From positions 1 through 64,000 of the forward strand of contig JAAFIK010000022.1 of NCBI GenBank assembly GCA_013298665.1: a stretch of DNA of 64,000 nt. The letters are read 5' to 3'. Position numbers and translations under genes: made by a program. Each line of letters starts with the position of its first letter. Position 1 is the stretch's first letter. Source of the stretch: Chitinophagales bacterium (GTDB taxonomy: Bacteria; Bacteroidota; Bacteroidia; Chitinophagales; Chitinophagaceae). The notes under the pieces are model-generated. The model saw nothing but the letters and a program-made list of their open reading frames with translations, was not told the origin of the DNA and ran no database searches. Below, one piece after another: positions 1-8,245 of this stretch.

Positions 1-50
1 TGTTTCTTGATGGCAGCCACAATTTGGCTTTCTGTAAATCTTTTCTTCAT
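1..50 (-). CDS. IS3-family transposase OrfA, N-terminal 16 residues only
   Basis: Read from 50 leftwards the frame gives MKKRFTESQIVAAIKK, the typical opening of IS3-family OrfA proteins, whose N-terminal helix-turn-helix binds the element ends. The gene continues beyond the window. Only this opening is visible, so no statement about integrity is possible. In this family OrfA is normally followed by OrfB, expressed by ribosomal frameshifting. Confidence 0.6.
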   Translation of the reverse strand, partial: MKKRFTESQIVAAIKK

Positions 51-125
51 TGTTTGTAAAATTTAAAGTTAATAAATGTACTATTAACTCTAAAACACAA
101 TGGCCGAATAAGGGGGAAGTCTACA
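1..125 (-). mobile_element. Left part of an IS3-family insertion sequence, cut by the window edge
   Basis: The minus strand begins a transposase OrfA at 50. Upstream of it, forward positions 101-125 read on the minus strand as TGTAGACTTCCCCC followed by TTATTCGGCCA. That resembles the terminal inverted repeats of IS3-family elements, which begin TGT and carry a C-run followed by a GG.CA end. I therefore place the element boundary at about 125. The other end and the OrfB reading frame lie outside the window. The target-site duplication cannot be checked. Confidence 0.6.
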
Positions 126-177
126 ACCCCTCCTACCCATAGGAACCTGAACTTTTGTCCCCATCCCATTATACACA

Positions 178-432
178 GTGCCTGGACAGTGCAGAAAATA
201 CCGGATAATCGCCAAAAGCAAGACAGGCAGCAACAAATCCGGCAGCGTACACGCCCTGCGGCACAGCTCTGCCACCCGCCTGGTAGAAAAAGGTACGGAT
301 GTAAAGTACATAAAGGAACTATTGGGTCATTTTGATATTACAACCACCGAGCGGTGCCTGCACGTAAAAAAGGATGCTTTAATAAATATTGAAAGTCCGC
401 TTGATGATTTGTGGAAAAAAGAAGATATTTGA
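178..432 (+). pseudogene. C-terminal fragment of a tyrosine recombinase/integrase
   Basis: The 84-residue frame (GTG start, probably not a real start) matches the C-terminal catalytic region of phage-type integrases. HALRHSSATRLVEKG carries the HxxR motif, and IKELLGH carries the third conserved histidine region. The position normally held by the nucleophilic tyrosine (TT..YLHV) reads TTERCLHV, so the tyrosine is replaced by cysteine (codon TGC). The N-terminal DNA-binding domain and the first catalytic arginine are absent. A stop precedes the frame and the IS3 end lies just upstream, so this is a remnant and very unlikely to recombine DNA. It marks the left side of an AT-rich accessory segment. 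Confidence 0.75.
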
Positions 433-553
433 ACAGTGTAATCTGTATTTGCGACACCGGAAAATTGCAAACAATACAAAAAACGACATATAAAACAATT
501 AATCATCAACAACTTAGGCAATGGGCTTCCGGAAGGGTATGTCCTACAATACT

Positions 554-571
554 AATGTTGGCTGCCATTTT
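554..571 (+). repeat. Left arm of an 18-bp inverted repeat flanking the Abi-like gene
   Basis: aatgttggctgccatttt at 554-571 is the reverse complement, with one mismatch, of aaaacggcagccaacatt at 1404-1421. The two arms lie immediately outside the single gene at 592-1404. Confidence 0.85.
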
Positions 572-591
572 AGACAGACCCTAAACACGAT

Positions 592-1404
592 ATGAAATTT
601 ACAAAATACATAACAGCAGAACAAGTAGAACAACTTCAATATGAAGTGTTGTCAAAAGACTTTTATATTTTTTTGACAAGGCATCTTAATTTATGGTGTG
701 AAGAAACAGAAGATGGCGAAACTGCTTTAATAAGAAAAAACAGGCTTATTAATTTTTCTAGGACAATATCAGGTGGAAAAATTTATACGCTTACTGACGA
801 CATAGAAACAATAGAATTTGCTTGGCACGACAGTAATTTTCTTTTAATTTTCAGAGAACTTGACACAGTGCAGTTCATTGAATTTGTCTGCGACTTAATT
901 AACTATGATTATTTCAAAACATCATTTATTAATGACTTACTTGAAAAAGAAGGTGCATCTTTTAGACTTGATAAACACAGAGGAAAATTGGTAGTTAACG
1001 TTTTTTCTGTTGAAGAAATTGAAAAAGCAAATGTTACAGGAGAGCATATAAACATCAGAACATTGGTTGCTCGTATGGACACATCTTTTGAGAACGATGA
1101 TTTTGCAAATGTTCTACACGCCAGTGCAAGTATTTTTGAAACAATGGCGAAAGAAATAATTGGAATACCAACTATACAGGATAAAACATTAAAGAGTTTC
1201 TTTGACAGGTACAGAACTGACTCAAATTTACCAGACGAAATTTTAGATTTTATTTTAGAAACTTATGACAAAAGAAATACAACAGCATTAGCAGGACACG
1301 GTAGTTTGACAATTCCAGCAATTACAAAAGAACAAGCAATTATTTTAAGTGAAATGACAAAAGCATTTGTAAGAATTGAATATCGGATACAACGAGAAGT
1401 ATAA
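592..1404 (+). CDS. Abortive-infection-like protein with a HEPN-type C-terminal domain
   Basis: A 270-residue protein. The C-terminal about 110 residues (HASASIFETMAKEIIG ... NTTALAGHGS ... MTKAFVRIEYRI) resemble the 'abortive infection C-terminus' domain, a HEPN-like helical domain that often ends in a conserved GHG segment. The N-terminal about 140 residues are not recognised. Proteins of this group usually act alone in phage defence, some as RNases, but nothing here proves activity. No signal peptide or membrane segment is seen. The gene is a single AT-rich unit between an integrase remnant and a lipoprotein gene, tightly enclosed by an 18-bp inverted repeat, which suggests it moved as a unit. 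The first ATG is 6 bases after a TAA-rich leader and there is no alternative long start. The family assignment is moderately sure; the defence role is inferred. Confidence 0.55.
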   Translation: MKFTKYITAEQVEQLQYEVLSKDFYIFLTRHLNLWCEETEDGETALIRKNRLINFSRTISGGKIYTLTDDIETIEFAWHDSNFLLIFRELDTVQFIEFVCDLINYDYFKTSFINDLLEKEGASFRLDKHRGKLVVNVFSVEEIEKANVTGEHINIRTLVARMDTSFENDDFANVLHASASIFETMAKEIIGIPTIQDKTLKSFFDRYRTDSNLPDEILDFILETYDKRNTTALAGHGSLTIPAITKEQAIILSEMTKAFVRIEYRIQREV

Positions 1405-1421
1405 AAACGGCAGCCAACATT
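1404..1421 (-). repeat. Right arm of the 18-bp inverted repeat flanking the Abi-like gene
   Basis: aaaacggcagccaacatt starts on the last base of the stop codon of the gene at 592-1404 and mirrors the arm at 554-571 (17 of 18 bases). Confidence 0.85.
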
Positions 1422-1798
1422 GGGTTTTGTGCAAGTTGGGCAGACGGAATAACAATGAGCATTTGTAATTCTATTTGGCTTTTGTTCGGGCTGGACGTAC
1501 ATCGCTGAACTTTTGTACTTAACTTCAACTTTATATTTTCAATCAGCAGCGGTTCCGGGCAGACGGAATTCTATTTCCCAACCTGCCCAAAGCCCTGCTC
1601 GTTGGTGGCAATTAAACCGAACCAGTCCTTAATGATATGGTGAAGAATACAACGATTTTCCTCGTTTTGATTACCTCGCAAATCGTTCAAAATTTTGGTA
1701 ACTTTTAAAAATTCAATTAAATTTAGTGTGTTTCCCTTGTTGAGGCAATACAGATTAATCCAGCCGCAATACGCTTTAAAAAAATAAATTTAACTTTT
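1422..1798. other. Intergenic region with a short direct repeat and a possible coding relic
   Basis: The segment contains the direct repeat gggcagacggaat at 1438-1450 and 1557-1569. Between about 1578 and 1789 on the minus strand there is an open frame of about 73 codons with no ATG, containing the plausible protein-like stretch HHIIKDWFGLIATNEQGFG and ending at a TAG. I do not recognise it; it may be the tail of a lost gene. Nothing else is visible. Confidence 0.3.
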
Positions 1799-3163
1799 AT
1801 GAAAAAAATATTTTGGCTTTGTACATTGTTCATAATGACTGAATTTGCTTGCAAGAAAACTGAAAACTCGCCTATTGATAAGGAAAGTATCGAGAAAGAA
1901 ATTTCATTATCAGGAGGGAATATTTCGTTGCCTGGCGTAGCTTCCGTTGATTTTGTACAGGGAACCTTTTCAAATAATGTAAAGGTGAAATTATCAAAAA
2001 CAAAAAGTCAGGATGTGCGTGAAGACATGCAAAATGTTTCATTACTGTATGATATTATCGAAGAGTTTAATTACGAAATAAGAATCAATACAAAGCTTTT
2101 GCCAGACAAAATGATCAAAGTAACCATTGATGTTCCAGATAGCTTTATATCAAGAGTGTCTGGCGACTATGGGTTAAACGCTTATGGAAAATTTAATTTT
2201 TCTGATAGTCTTGAATCTATTCAAGCTTTCAACGTTCTGGATACAAAATTTTATGGAAATAGAAAAAATTTGGAAGTTGAATTAAGTCCCTTGTATTTTT
2301 CAAATAAATGGACATCAGATCAAAGTTTTGAAGTTATAATAACGATAGGTATTTCCTTAGGCAAAAATCCAAGTGTTGGTGGAATTATGAAAAATTGTTG
2401 TGATGACAGTAAACTAACTTGCCCACTTGATAATTGCGTTGTAAGTAGAGAGTTTTCTTCAGTTCCAGTAACTTGGCCGATGGACCCCAATATAAAGAAA
2501 CCACATAGGGGGGTAGACTATAAGGGCATAACTGGAGAACCGGTTTACGCTGCGCATAATGGAGAAGTAATTGAAGTGGGAAATCATGGCAGTACGGGTT
2601 GGGGGAAATATATAGTCATTCGCCATAAGACCCCGACTTGTTATTATAAAACTTTATATGGACATCTAAGTAGACAATTGGTAACTGAAGAACAAAAAGT
2701 ATTCAGAGGGGATAAGATAGGAGAAGTTGGACAAACCGGCGGTGCAACTGGCCCACACTTGCATTTTGAGTATTATAAAATAAATTCACCCTCCCCCTCA
2801 GGTTCAAAATTCGATACAAGAGATCCGCTCCAATGCATTGTACCATATTCGAAAGTTAGAATAGTAATACCTGTTTGTGTTTCTGGTTGTCTGGGTTTTG
2901 TTGGAATTGGAAGAGAGTATCGATATAAATTATACGATGAAGCTACAACTAATATAGTCTTGGACACAACCATTAAAGTTACTAATTTCGTACCTTATCC
3001 TGCATGCACTACGCCGACTCCAGATTTACTAGAAATAAGATTGCCTGCTGGGACTTATGTTGCTGAGTTAAGATATGGTAATATTGTTTATACTGGTTTT
3101 TTTGGGTCTAGATTTCAGGTGGTACCAGGCCTCAACCCTTGTCAATATGTTATTATTAGTTAA
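1799..3163 (+). CDS. Lipoprotein with an M23 (LytM-type) peptidase domain
   Basis: A 454-residue protein. It begins with a lipoprotein signal (MKKIFWLCTLFIMTEFAC, cysteine at about residue 18), so it should be anchored in a membrane, probably facing the periplasm or cell surface. Residues about 225-345 form an M23 zinc metallopeptidase domain: HRGVDYKG gives the first zinc ligands (H and D), and GATGPHLHFEYY gives the catalytic HxH. Known M23 enzymes cut peptide cross-links of peptidoglycan. The first 200 residues are a beta-rich region of unknown function, and the last 100 residues are also unassigned. Base composition is AT-rich like its neighbours and unlike the trp/NRPS part of the window. 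All main active-site residues appear present, so it could be active. The substrate is inferred from the family only. Confidence 0.8.
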   Translation: MKKIFWLCTLFIMTEFACKKTENSPIDKESIEKEISLSGGNISLPGVASVDFVQGTFSNNVKVKLSKTKSQDVREDMQNVSLLYDIIEEFNYEIRINTKLLPDKMIKVTIDVPDSFISRVSGDYGLNAYGKFNFSDSLESIQAFNVLDTKFYGNRKNLEVELSPLYFSNKWTSDQSFEVIITIGISLGKNPSVGGIMKNCCDDSKLTCPLDNCVVSREFSSVPVTWPMDPNIKKPHRGVDYKGITGEPVYAAHNGEVIEVGNHGSTGWGKYIVIRHKTPTCYYKTLYGHLSRQLVTEEQKVFRGDKIGEVGQTGGATGPHLHFEYYKINSPSPSGSKFDTRDPLQCIVPYSKVRIVIPVCVSGCLGFVGIGREYRYKLYDEATTNIVLDTTIKVTNFVPYPACTTPTPDLLEIRLPAGTYVAELRYGNIVYTGFFGSRFQVVPGLNPCQYVIIS

Positions 3164-3189
3164 AGCTTTACTTAAAGCAACTGCCACCA

Positions 3190-3278
3190 AACATTTAGCT
3201 GTATAGCCGATAAGCCCCGCCAACCGAATCAATTCTGAATAAAATAAAAAAGCCCCGGACAGTCAAAGTCCGGGGCTT
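3190..3278 (+). repeat. Intergenic repeat element, copy A, with hairpin
   Basis: The core aacatttagctgtatagccg (3190-3209), followed by ataagccccgcc, is related to copies at 4295, 6960 and 55027. It ends in a perfect 11-bp stem (aagccccggac at 3250-3260, gtccggggctt at 3268-3278) with a 7-base loop. The run of T lies on the minus-strand side, so it is not an obvious terminator for the preceding plus-strand gene. Confidence 0.6.
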
Positions 3279-3792
3279 CCCGCCATGCGGGACAGGTTCT
3301 GGCTATACGCTGTTCAGCGACACCCCGCCTTTAAGTGGATTTGTAGCATGCAGACGCTGCCGGCAACTCCACCGGTTTTGCTTTATGCAGGTTTTGGGGT
3401 GGCAGCAGCTTATAACCTCCCCTACCCAAAACGCTGTGTTTTGCGGGCATCTCTTTGTGCATCATTTTGGCTCAGGCATTATGTTAAAGGTTTTGCTACT
3501 GCTTTACCGGCGAGGCCTTGTTTCTTGTACGTCCGCCATCTGTAACTTTAATAGCGAACTGCCTTACTTTTTGTCCGTTATCCGGAAGTTGATCCGCCGG
3601 ACTTTACCCGTTCAAAATCGTACTGTCAATGCGATGCCCGCTGGTTCGCAAAAATTGAAATATGCCCTCATCAATCATACGTAAATATGGTTATTCACAT
3701 AATCTGTATATTTGGAGGACGGCAGCTTTTTTTACAAACTGTCGTTAGCGGCAATTATAAAAACAGGCATTCTTATACACTAAACATAAGTT
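3279..3792. other. Non-coding stretch between lipoprotein and VOC genes
   Basis: Several overlapping short frames exist here but none has recognisable protein content. The stretch 3646-3746 is a near-copy of 7251-7350 (about 100 bp, roughly 85-90% identical by eye). Nothing else is recognised. Confidence 0.4.
3646..3746 (+). repeat. 100-bp direct repeat, copy 1
   Basis: Contains attgaaatatgccctcatca and the following tcatacgtaaatatgg, both found identically at 7251-7350. Both copies end in acaaactgtcgtt. Each copy lies upstream of a small accessory gene on the plus strand. Confidence 0.85.
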
Positions 3793-4155
3793 ATGACTTT
3801 TGAGAAGTTGGTTCCAAACATTTTTTATGTTGATATTAACGATGGGTTAACATTCTTTGTTGACTGTTTAAATTTTACGATTGGCCACAGCGAAATTAAC
3901 TCTGCGAATCCATTTTGCGTATTGGAAAAAGACGGATTGCGTATAAATCTTTTTCAAAACGCAGCGCTTGCAAAAGAACATTATCCTGAATTCAGATTAG
4001 TGACTAAAAATATCAAAGAGGTTTATGAGAAGGTTTCTGCATCTCATCCTGAATTTCTTCATCCCAATCTTAATGTAATTACCCTCAGACCGTGGACTGC
4101 GAATGAATTTGCATTGAAGGATAAACAGGTTGGCGTTATCATTCAAGAGTGGTGA
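3793..4155 (+). CDS. VOC-fold (glyoxalase/bleomycin-resistance-like) protein
   Basis: A 120-residue protein with the beta-alpha-beta-beta-beta pattern of the vicinal-oxygen-chelate fold: LVPNIFYVDINDGLTFFVDCL at the N-terminus and FALKDKQVGVIIQEW at the C-terminus. Members are metal-dependent lyases, dioxygenases, or binding proteins giving resistance to bleomycin- or fosfomycin-type compounds. The substrate cannot be read from the sequence. The usual metal ligands are not all obvious (the final 'E' strand ends IIQEW). It is an AT-rich single gene bounded on both sides by the intergenic repeat family. Confidence 0.65.
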   Translation: MTFEKLVPNIFYVDINDGLTFFVDCLNFTIGHSEINSANPFCVLEKDGLRINLFQNAALAKEHYPEFRLVTKNIKEVYEKVSASHPEFLHPNLNVITLRPWTANEFALKDKQVGVIIQEW

Positions 4156-4294
4156 AATCATTTATTCTGACAATATTTTTTTTAACCTCATTGCAATGAC
4201 AGATTTACAGAGGGATATTTCAGTATTGACCATTTGATGCAGCCGAAGTCAGAAGGGATTTGCAACAGACCGACAGATCTGCATAACCACTGCG

Positions 4295-4330
4295 AACATC
4301 TAATGGCATAGCACAGAAGTCCCGTCTAAC
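4295..4330 (+). repeat. Intergenic repeat element, diverged copy E
   Basis: aacatctaatggcatagcac followed by agaagtcccgtctaac aligns with the core of copies B and D (cattTAGTGGCATAgCCGG.AAGCCCCGC) with several substitutions. No strong hairpin follows. Confidence 0.4.
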
Positions 4331-4359
4331 AAAAATATTTTGCATAAAATAAAGCGATC

Positions 4360-4467
4360 ATGAAACAAATCCTGGTTACGACAATTTTGACTTTACTCTT
4401 TTTCAGCAAGACACTTGCCTGTTTGAATGGGGACAGTACCGGCCAACACAATCGGCAGACAAAGTGA
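4360..4467 (+). pseudogene. Short secreted-peptide frame, probably the start of a lost gene
   Basis: A 35-codon frame reads MKQILVTTILTLLFFSKTLA then CLNGDSTGQHNRQTK and stops. The first 20 residues are a clear signal peptide. The residues after it resemble the beginning of longer secreted Bacteroidota proteins, and the frame ends abruptly 45 bases before the TonB receptor start. I read it as a truncated gene rather than a functional peptide, but a short leader cannot be excluded. Confidence 0.4.
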
Positions 4468-4511
4468 ACCATTTTTGTTAGCTTTGCCTGCAAAACAGAC
4501 AGACGAATGTA

Positions 4512-6923
4512 ATGATGCGGACAAAATATTTACTACTGCCAATTTTACTGCTTTTATTGTTTTCAATTTCAAATGCGCAAACAAGCGTGACGGTTTCGGG
4601 AATTATAAAGGACAAAAACAGCAAAGTCAAATTGCCTTTTGTGAATGTGGTGCTAAAAGCCGAAAAAGACAGCACTTTTGTCAGTGGAACAGTTACCAAT
4701 GAAGAAGGAAGGTTTTCATTGGCAAAAATGAAACCCGGAAACTACTATTTAGAGATTTCTTATACTGGCTATGGTACTGCCAGACAATCTTTGTTTGTCG
4801 GTAACCTTACCGAATATATTGACATCAAAATCATTGAGATAGAAAAAAAACAAACAGCATTACAAGAGGTTATTGTAACAGGAAAGACGGCAGAAATAAG
4901 TGAGAAAATGGACAAAAAAACATTTTCTTTAAAAGACAATATCAGTCAAATTGGCGGTTCGGTTTTACAAGCTATGCAAAACTTACCAGGTGTTACAGTA
5001 CAGGATGGCAAAGTCCAGCTTCGCGGAAACGACAAAGTAACGGTGTTAATTGACGGCAAACAAACGGCATTAACAGGCTTTGGAAATCAAACAGGCTTAG
5101 ACAATATTCCTGTATCGGCTATTGAAAAAATTGAAATCATCAATAACCCTTCTGCAAAATATGATGCCAATGGCAATGCAGGGATTATCAATATTATTTA
5201 CAAGAAAAATAAGAAAAACGGATTTAACGGAAAGGTTGGTTTTGCAACAGGGTCAGGTTCGCTTTGGGTAAGAAAAAAGAATTTACCCACCATCAGGCCT
5301 CAATACACTTTTACCCCAAAAATCAACCCGGGTGTTTCTCTTAATTACAAAAAAGACAAAGTCAATGTTTTTTTTCAAGGTGATTATTTATACACCGAAA
5401 CCTTGAACAAAAATGAATTTGTAACACGTAATTACGACAATGGTGATGTAATTAATTCTCAATTAAAACGGAACAGAAATACACATTTTACTACTCTAAA
5501 GTCGGGGATTGACTACGCAATTAATAACCAAAATTCATTGACGGTTTCAGGGCTTTTTGGAAGCGAAAAAATTATTGACAGGGGCGACCAGCCATTTTTT
5601 AATGGCGATTTTTCAAAGCGGAAAAGGCTTTGGCAGTTTTTAGAAGATGAATTGAAGACCACTATTATGGCTACGGCCAGCTATCAGCATAAATTCAAAG
5701 AAGCGGGGCATTTATTAAATATCGGTTTCAATTATACTTTTCACAGGGAAGACGAAAAATACTTCTATGACAATTATTTACCTGCTTCCACCGGTACTGA
5801 TGCCTTTAAACTATTGTCGGACGAACAAGTGTACGACTTCAATTTTGATTACATAAAACCGTTGAAATACGGACGCATTGAAACAGGTATAAAGCTTCGC
5901 AACAGAAATATCCCTACCAATATGCAATTTATTCCTGGTACAAATTCAGTTTTAGATACCAATGCTGGTGGTTGGGCAACTTACAAAGAATTGATTCCGG
6001 CCATTTATGGAAATTATATTTTTGAAAACAAGAAATGGGAGGCTGAATTAGGTTTGCGAATTGAATATGTAAAAATTCAGTATGATGTAAATCCAAATCA
6101 TATCGTATATAAAAGTGACGGTTATAATTACACGCAACCATTTCCTAATTTGCGTATGGCTTACAAAATAAACGGCGATAATAAGGTTTCCCTATTCTAC
6201 AACAGAAGGGTGGACAGACCGAATGAAGTGGATATCCGTATTTTTCCCAAATATGACGATGCCGAAATCATTAAAGTCGGAAATCCTGCATTGCGGCCTC
6301 AATTCACCAATTCAATAGAATTGGGTTACAAAACGACCTGGAAAAGTGGCAGTTTATACAACGCGGTTTACCACCGGTTTGCAGATGGTACGATTACAAG
6401 AATATCAGGCACCGTGCCGCCAGACAACCTGATTTATGCAACTTTTCAAAACGTAAATAAAAGTTACAATACAGGCTTAGAGATGGTTTTTGTCCTGGAA
6501 ATTTCTCCGTTATATTCGCTCAGTATAAACCTGAACGCCTATAGAAATCAAATAGATGCGTTTACCGTTGAAAACAAATATCCAGTCACACACAGGTTTT
6601 CAGCAGATCGGCAAGAAATATTCTCCGGTAACTTAAAGCTAAACAATACATTTCATTTTCCTGAAAACATTGATGCTCAGTTAACAGTCATCTATTTAGC
6701 GCCTGACATTATTCCGCAAGGGAAAATCAAATCAAGGTTTTCATTAGACCTTGGACTGAAAAAAACAATCCGGAAAGGAAAGGGTGAACTGTTTTTTAAT
6801 GCAACCGATTTGCTAAACACAATGATTATCAAGAAAGAAATTAACGGGCAAGGTTTTGACTATACAAGCAACGACTATTATGAAACGCAGGTAGTCAGGC
6901 TTGGGTATGGTTATAAATTTTGA
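4512..6923 (+). CDS. TonB-dependent receptor-like outer-membrane protein
   Basis: An 803-residue protein. The start is one of two adjacent ATGs (4512 or 4515), then a signal peptide ending near SISNAQ. Residues about 24-110 are a carboxypeptidase-regulatory-like domain (VSGIIKDKNSKVKLPFVNVVL). Residues about 135-230 are the plug domain (LQAMQNLPGVTVQDGKVQLRG, and NPSAKYDANGNAGIINIIY). The rest is a beta-barrel of the 'outer membrane beta-barrel family 3' type, ending in an aromatic residue (LGYGYKF). Such proteins sit in the outer membrane and import ligands with TonB energy, or act as outer-membrane structural receptors. No transporter partner, TonB box or regulator is adjacent, so the ligand is unknown. 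AT-rich, and embedded between intergenic repeat copies. Confidence 0.85.
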   Translation: MMRTKYLLLPILLLLLFSISNAQTSVTVSGIIKDKNSKVKLPFVNVVLKAEKDSTFVSGTVTNEEGRFSLAKMKPGNYYLEISYTGYGTARQSLFVGNLTEYIDIKIIEIEKKQTALQEVIVTGKTAEISEKMDKKTFSLKDNISQIGGSVLQAMQNLPGVTVQDGKVQLRGNDKVTVLIDGKQTALTGFGNQTGLDNIPVSAIEKIEIINNPSAKYDANGNAGIINIIYKKNKKNGFNGKVGFATGSGSLWVRKKNLPTIRPQYTFTPKINPGVSLNYKKDKVNVFFQGDYLYTETLNKNEFVTRNYDNGDVINSQLKRNRNTHFTTLKSGIDYAINNQNSLTVSGLFGSEKIIDRGDQPFFNGDFSKRKRLWQFLEDELKTTIMATASYQHKFKEAGHLLNIGFNYTFHREDEKYFYDNYLPASTGTDAFKLLSDEQVYDFNFDYIKPLKYGRIETGIKLRNRNIPTNMQFIPGTNSVLDTNAGGWATYKELIPAIYGNYIFENKKWEAELGLRIEYVKIQYDVNPNHIVYKSDGYNYTQPFPNLRMAYKINGDNKVSLFYNRRVDRPNEVDIRIFPKYDDAEIIKVGNPALRPQFTNSIELGYKTTWKSGSLYNAVYHRFADGTITRISGTVPPDNLIYATFQNVNKSYNTGLEMVFVLEISPLYSLSINLNAYRNQIDAFTVENKYPVTHRFSADRQEIFSGNLKLNNTFHFPENIDAQLTVIYLAPDIIPQGKIKSRFSLDLGLKKTIRKGKGELFFNATDLLNTMIIKKEINGQGFDYTSNDYYETQVVRLGYGYKF

Positions 6924-6959
6924 TGAAAAAACAGACTGAAAAAATACCGGCAGGCAACC

Positions 6960-7064
6960 CATTTAGTGGCATAACCGGGAAGCCCCGCAAAAAATCATTG
7001 CCGTTCAAATAAAAATAAAAAAGCCCCGGCTCATTTGAAACCGGAGCCTGAATAGCTGGTTTTG
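6960..7064 (+). repeat. Intergenic repeat element, copy B, with hairpin
   Basis: Core catttagtggcataaccggg then aagccccgcaaaaaatcatt is nearly identical to copy D at 55027. It is followed by an imperfect hairpin (gccccggc ... ccggagcc) and the tail ccggagcctgaatagctggt, which recurs at 8151. Confidence 0.75.
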
Positions 7065-7250
7065 CGCAAGCTTCGCCTGATCAAGCAGTTTTACTTTATT
7101 CATCTTTTGTAAGTAACTAAACTCTTATACTTTCGATTACACACCTGGCGCAAAGCCGGGGAACGACCGCTAAAAGTGGATGGCGCGGCACTTTCATCTC
7201 CGATAGCTATCGGCGTAATCCTGCAGCGAGGCAAGGACAAGCGCGACGGC

Positions 7251-7350
7251 TCGCGAAAATTGAAATATGCCCTCATCAATCATACGTAAATATGGCTATT
7301 TACATGATGTGTACATTTGGAGGGCGGCAGCGTTTTGACAAACTGTCGTT
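7251..7350 (+). repeat. 100-bp direct repeat, copy 2
   Basis: Near-copy of 3646-3746; see there. The two copies are 3.6 kb apart in the same orientation and enclose the VOC and TonB receptor genes, so recombination between them would delete both. Confidence 0.85.
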
Positions 7351-7417
7351 GTGGATCGGGATTCAGGTCCTGACACAGAAATTAAACTATTCAGTTATTT
7401 TCATTAAATTTGATCCC

Positions 7418-7663
7418 ATGAGAACAGCAGAAATAAATACTACAATTGTTGACGGTTATATTGGGCTTTTAGATAATCTAAGTACCAACAACAAACTTGA
7501 CCTTATATCTAAGCTGACTGCTTCGGTCAAGTCGGACTTGACCGATAAAAAGTCTTCATTCAAAAAAGCTTTTGGTGCGTTTGACTCAAAAAAATCTGCT
7601 GAAGAAATTATCGAGGATATCCGTAACAGCAGAGTTTCAACCAGACAAATAGAATCGTTTTGA
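7418..7663 (+). CDS. Antitoxin-like protein upstream of a PIN toxin
   Basis: An 81-residue protein (MRTAEINTTIVDGYIGLLDNL ... RVSTRQIESF). I chose the ATG at 7418 because the longer frame from 7292 runs through repeat DNA. The small size, helical charged sequence and position directly before a PIN-domain frame (stop and start overlap, ttga at 7660-7663) fit the antitoxin of a VapBC-type pair in Bacteroidota. No DNA-binding motif is obvious. The toxin is broken, so the antitoxin is an orphan. Function rests on position and is inferred. Confidence 0.6.
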   Translation: MRTAEINTTIVDGYIGLLDNLSTNNKLDLISKLTASVKSDLTDKKSSFKKAFGAFDSKKSAEEIIEDIRNSRVSTRQIESF

Positions 7664-8060
7664 AAAAATACCTTATTGATACCAATATTGCCATCTTTTA
7701 TATGAAAGGCAAGTTTGACCTTGAAGCCAAATTTGACAACGTTACCGCGGACAATTGCTTTATTTCAGAAATGACTTTAGCCGAGCTTAAATTTGGTGTT
7801 GAAAAAAGTGAGAAACCCGAAAAGAATAAAAGGCATTGAATAACTTTTTAACAGGCGTACAAGTACTTCCCATTTTCCATTAGCTATACTTATATGCAAA
7901 AGAAAAAGCACGATTACAAAAAGCAGGAACACCAGTTGATGACTTTGATCTTTTAATTGGAGTAACTTCTGTAACCCATAATCTGATAATGGTTACCAAC
8001 AACATAAATCATTTTAAACGTATCAACGGGATTAAGTTGGAAGATTGGATAACAGTGTAA
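7660..8060 (+). pseudogene. Broken PIN-domain toxin (VapC-like ribonuclease)
   Basis: From a TTG start the frame reads KKYLIDTNIAIFYMKGKFDL and continues with ISEMTLAELKFGVEKS, the first acidic residue and the conserved Glu region of PIN nucleases. It stops at 7838 after NKRH. In the +1 frame the match continues (ALNNFLTGVQVLPIFH), meets another stop, then runs DDFDLLIGVTSVTHNLIMVT with the later acidic residues and ends LEDWITV. So there is at least one frameshift plus an in-frame stop. PIN toxins cut RNA; this copy cannot produce an intact enzyme. Confidence 0.75.
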
Positions 8061-8074
8061 TAGCACAAATGTAT

Positions 8075-8174
8075 AACATTTAGCCATGTAGACAACACCA
8101 TTCTAACGAACATCTTCTGAATTAAATAAACGGCTCCGGTCTCAAATAGGCCGGAGCCTGAATAGCTGGTTTTG
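8075..8174 (+). repeat. Intergenic repeat element, copy C, with hairpin
   Basis: A weak core (aacatttagccatgtagac at 8075-8093), a perfect 8-bp stem (ggctccgg at 8132-8139 and ccggagcc at 8151-8158) and the tail ctgaatagctggttttg shared with copy B. It separates the toxin relic from a convergent minus-strand gene and might also act as a terminator, although no T-run follows. Confidence 0.55.
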
Positions 8175-8245
8175 TACAGGTGTAGCCTGACAAGGAAACT
8201 TCAGCAACTGCACATGCGTGCAACAAAGCATTGCCCGGGTATTTT

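Larger units (their letters stand above)
6924..7417. other. Intergenic region carrying repeat copy B and direct-repeat copy 2
   Basis: About 490 bases without a convincing gene. It holds the repeat element at 6960-7064 and the second copy of the 100-bp direct repeat at 7251-7350. The short palindrome gatagctatc lies at about 7202-7211. Confidence 0.5.

Noticed and set aside
3285..3684. Two overlapping open frames of 86 and 99 codons
   Set aside because: They overlap in different frames, have no recognisable content and cover the repeat hairpin and the 100-bp direct repeat.
8132..8158. Intrinsic terminator at repeat copy C
   Set aside because: The stem is good but neither side is followed by a clear T-run; it is better described as part of the repeat element.
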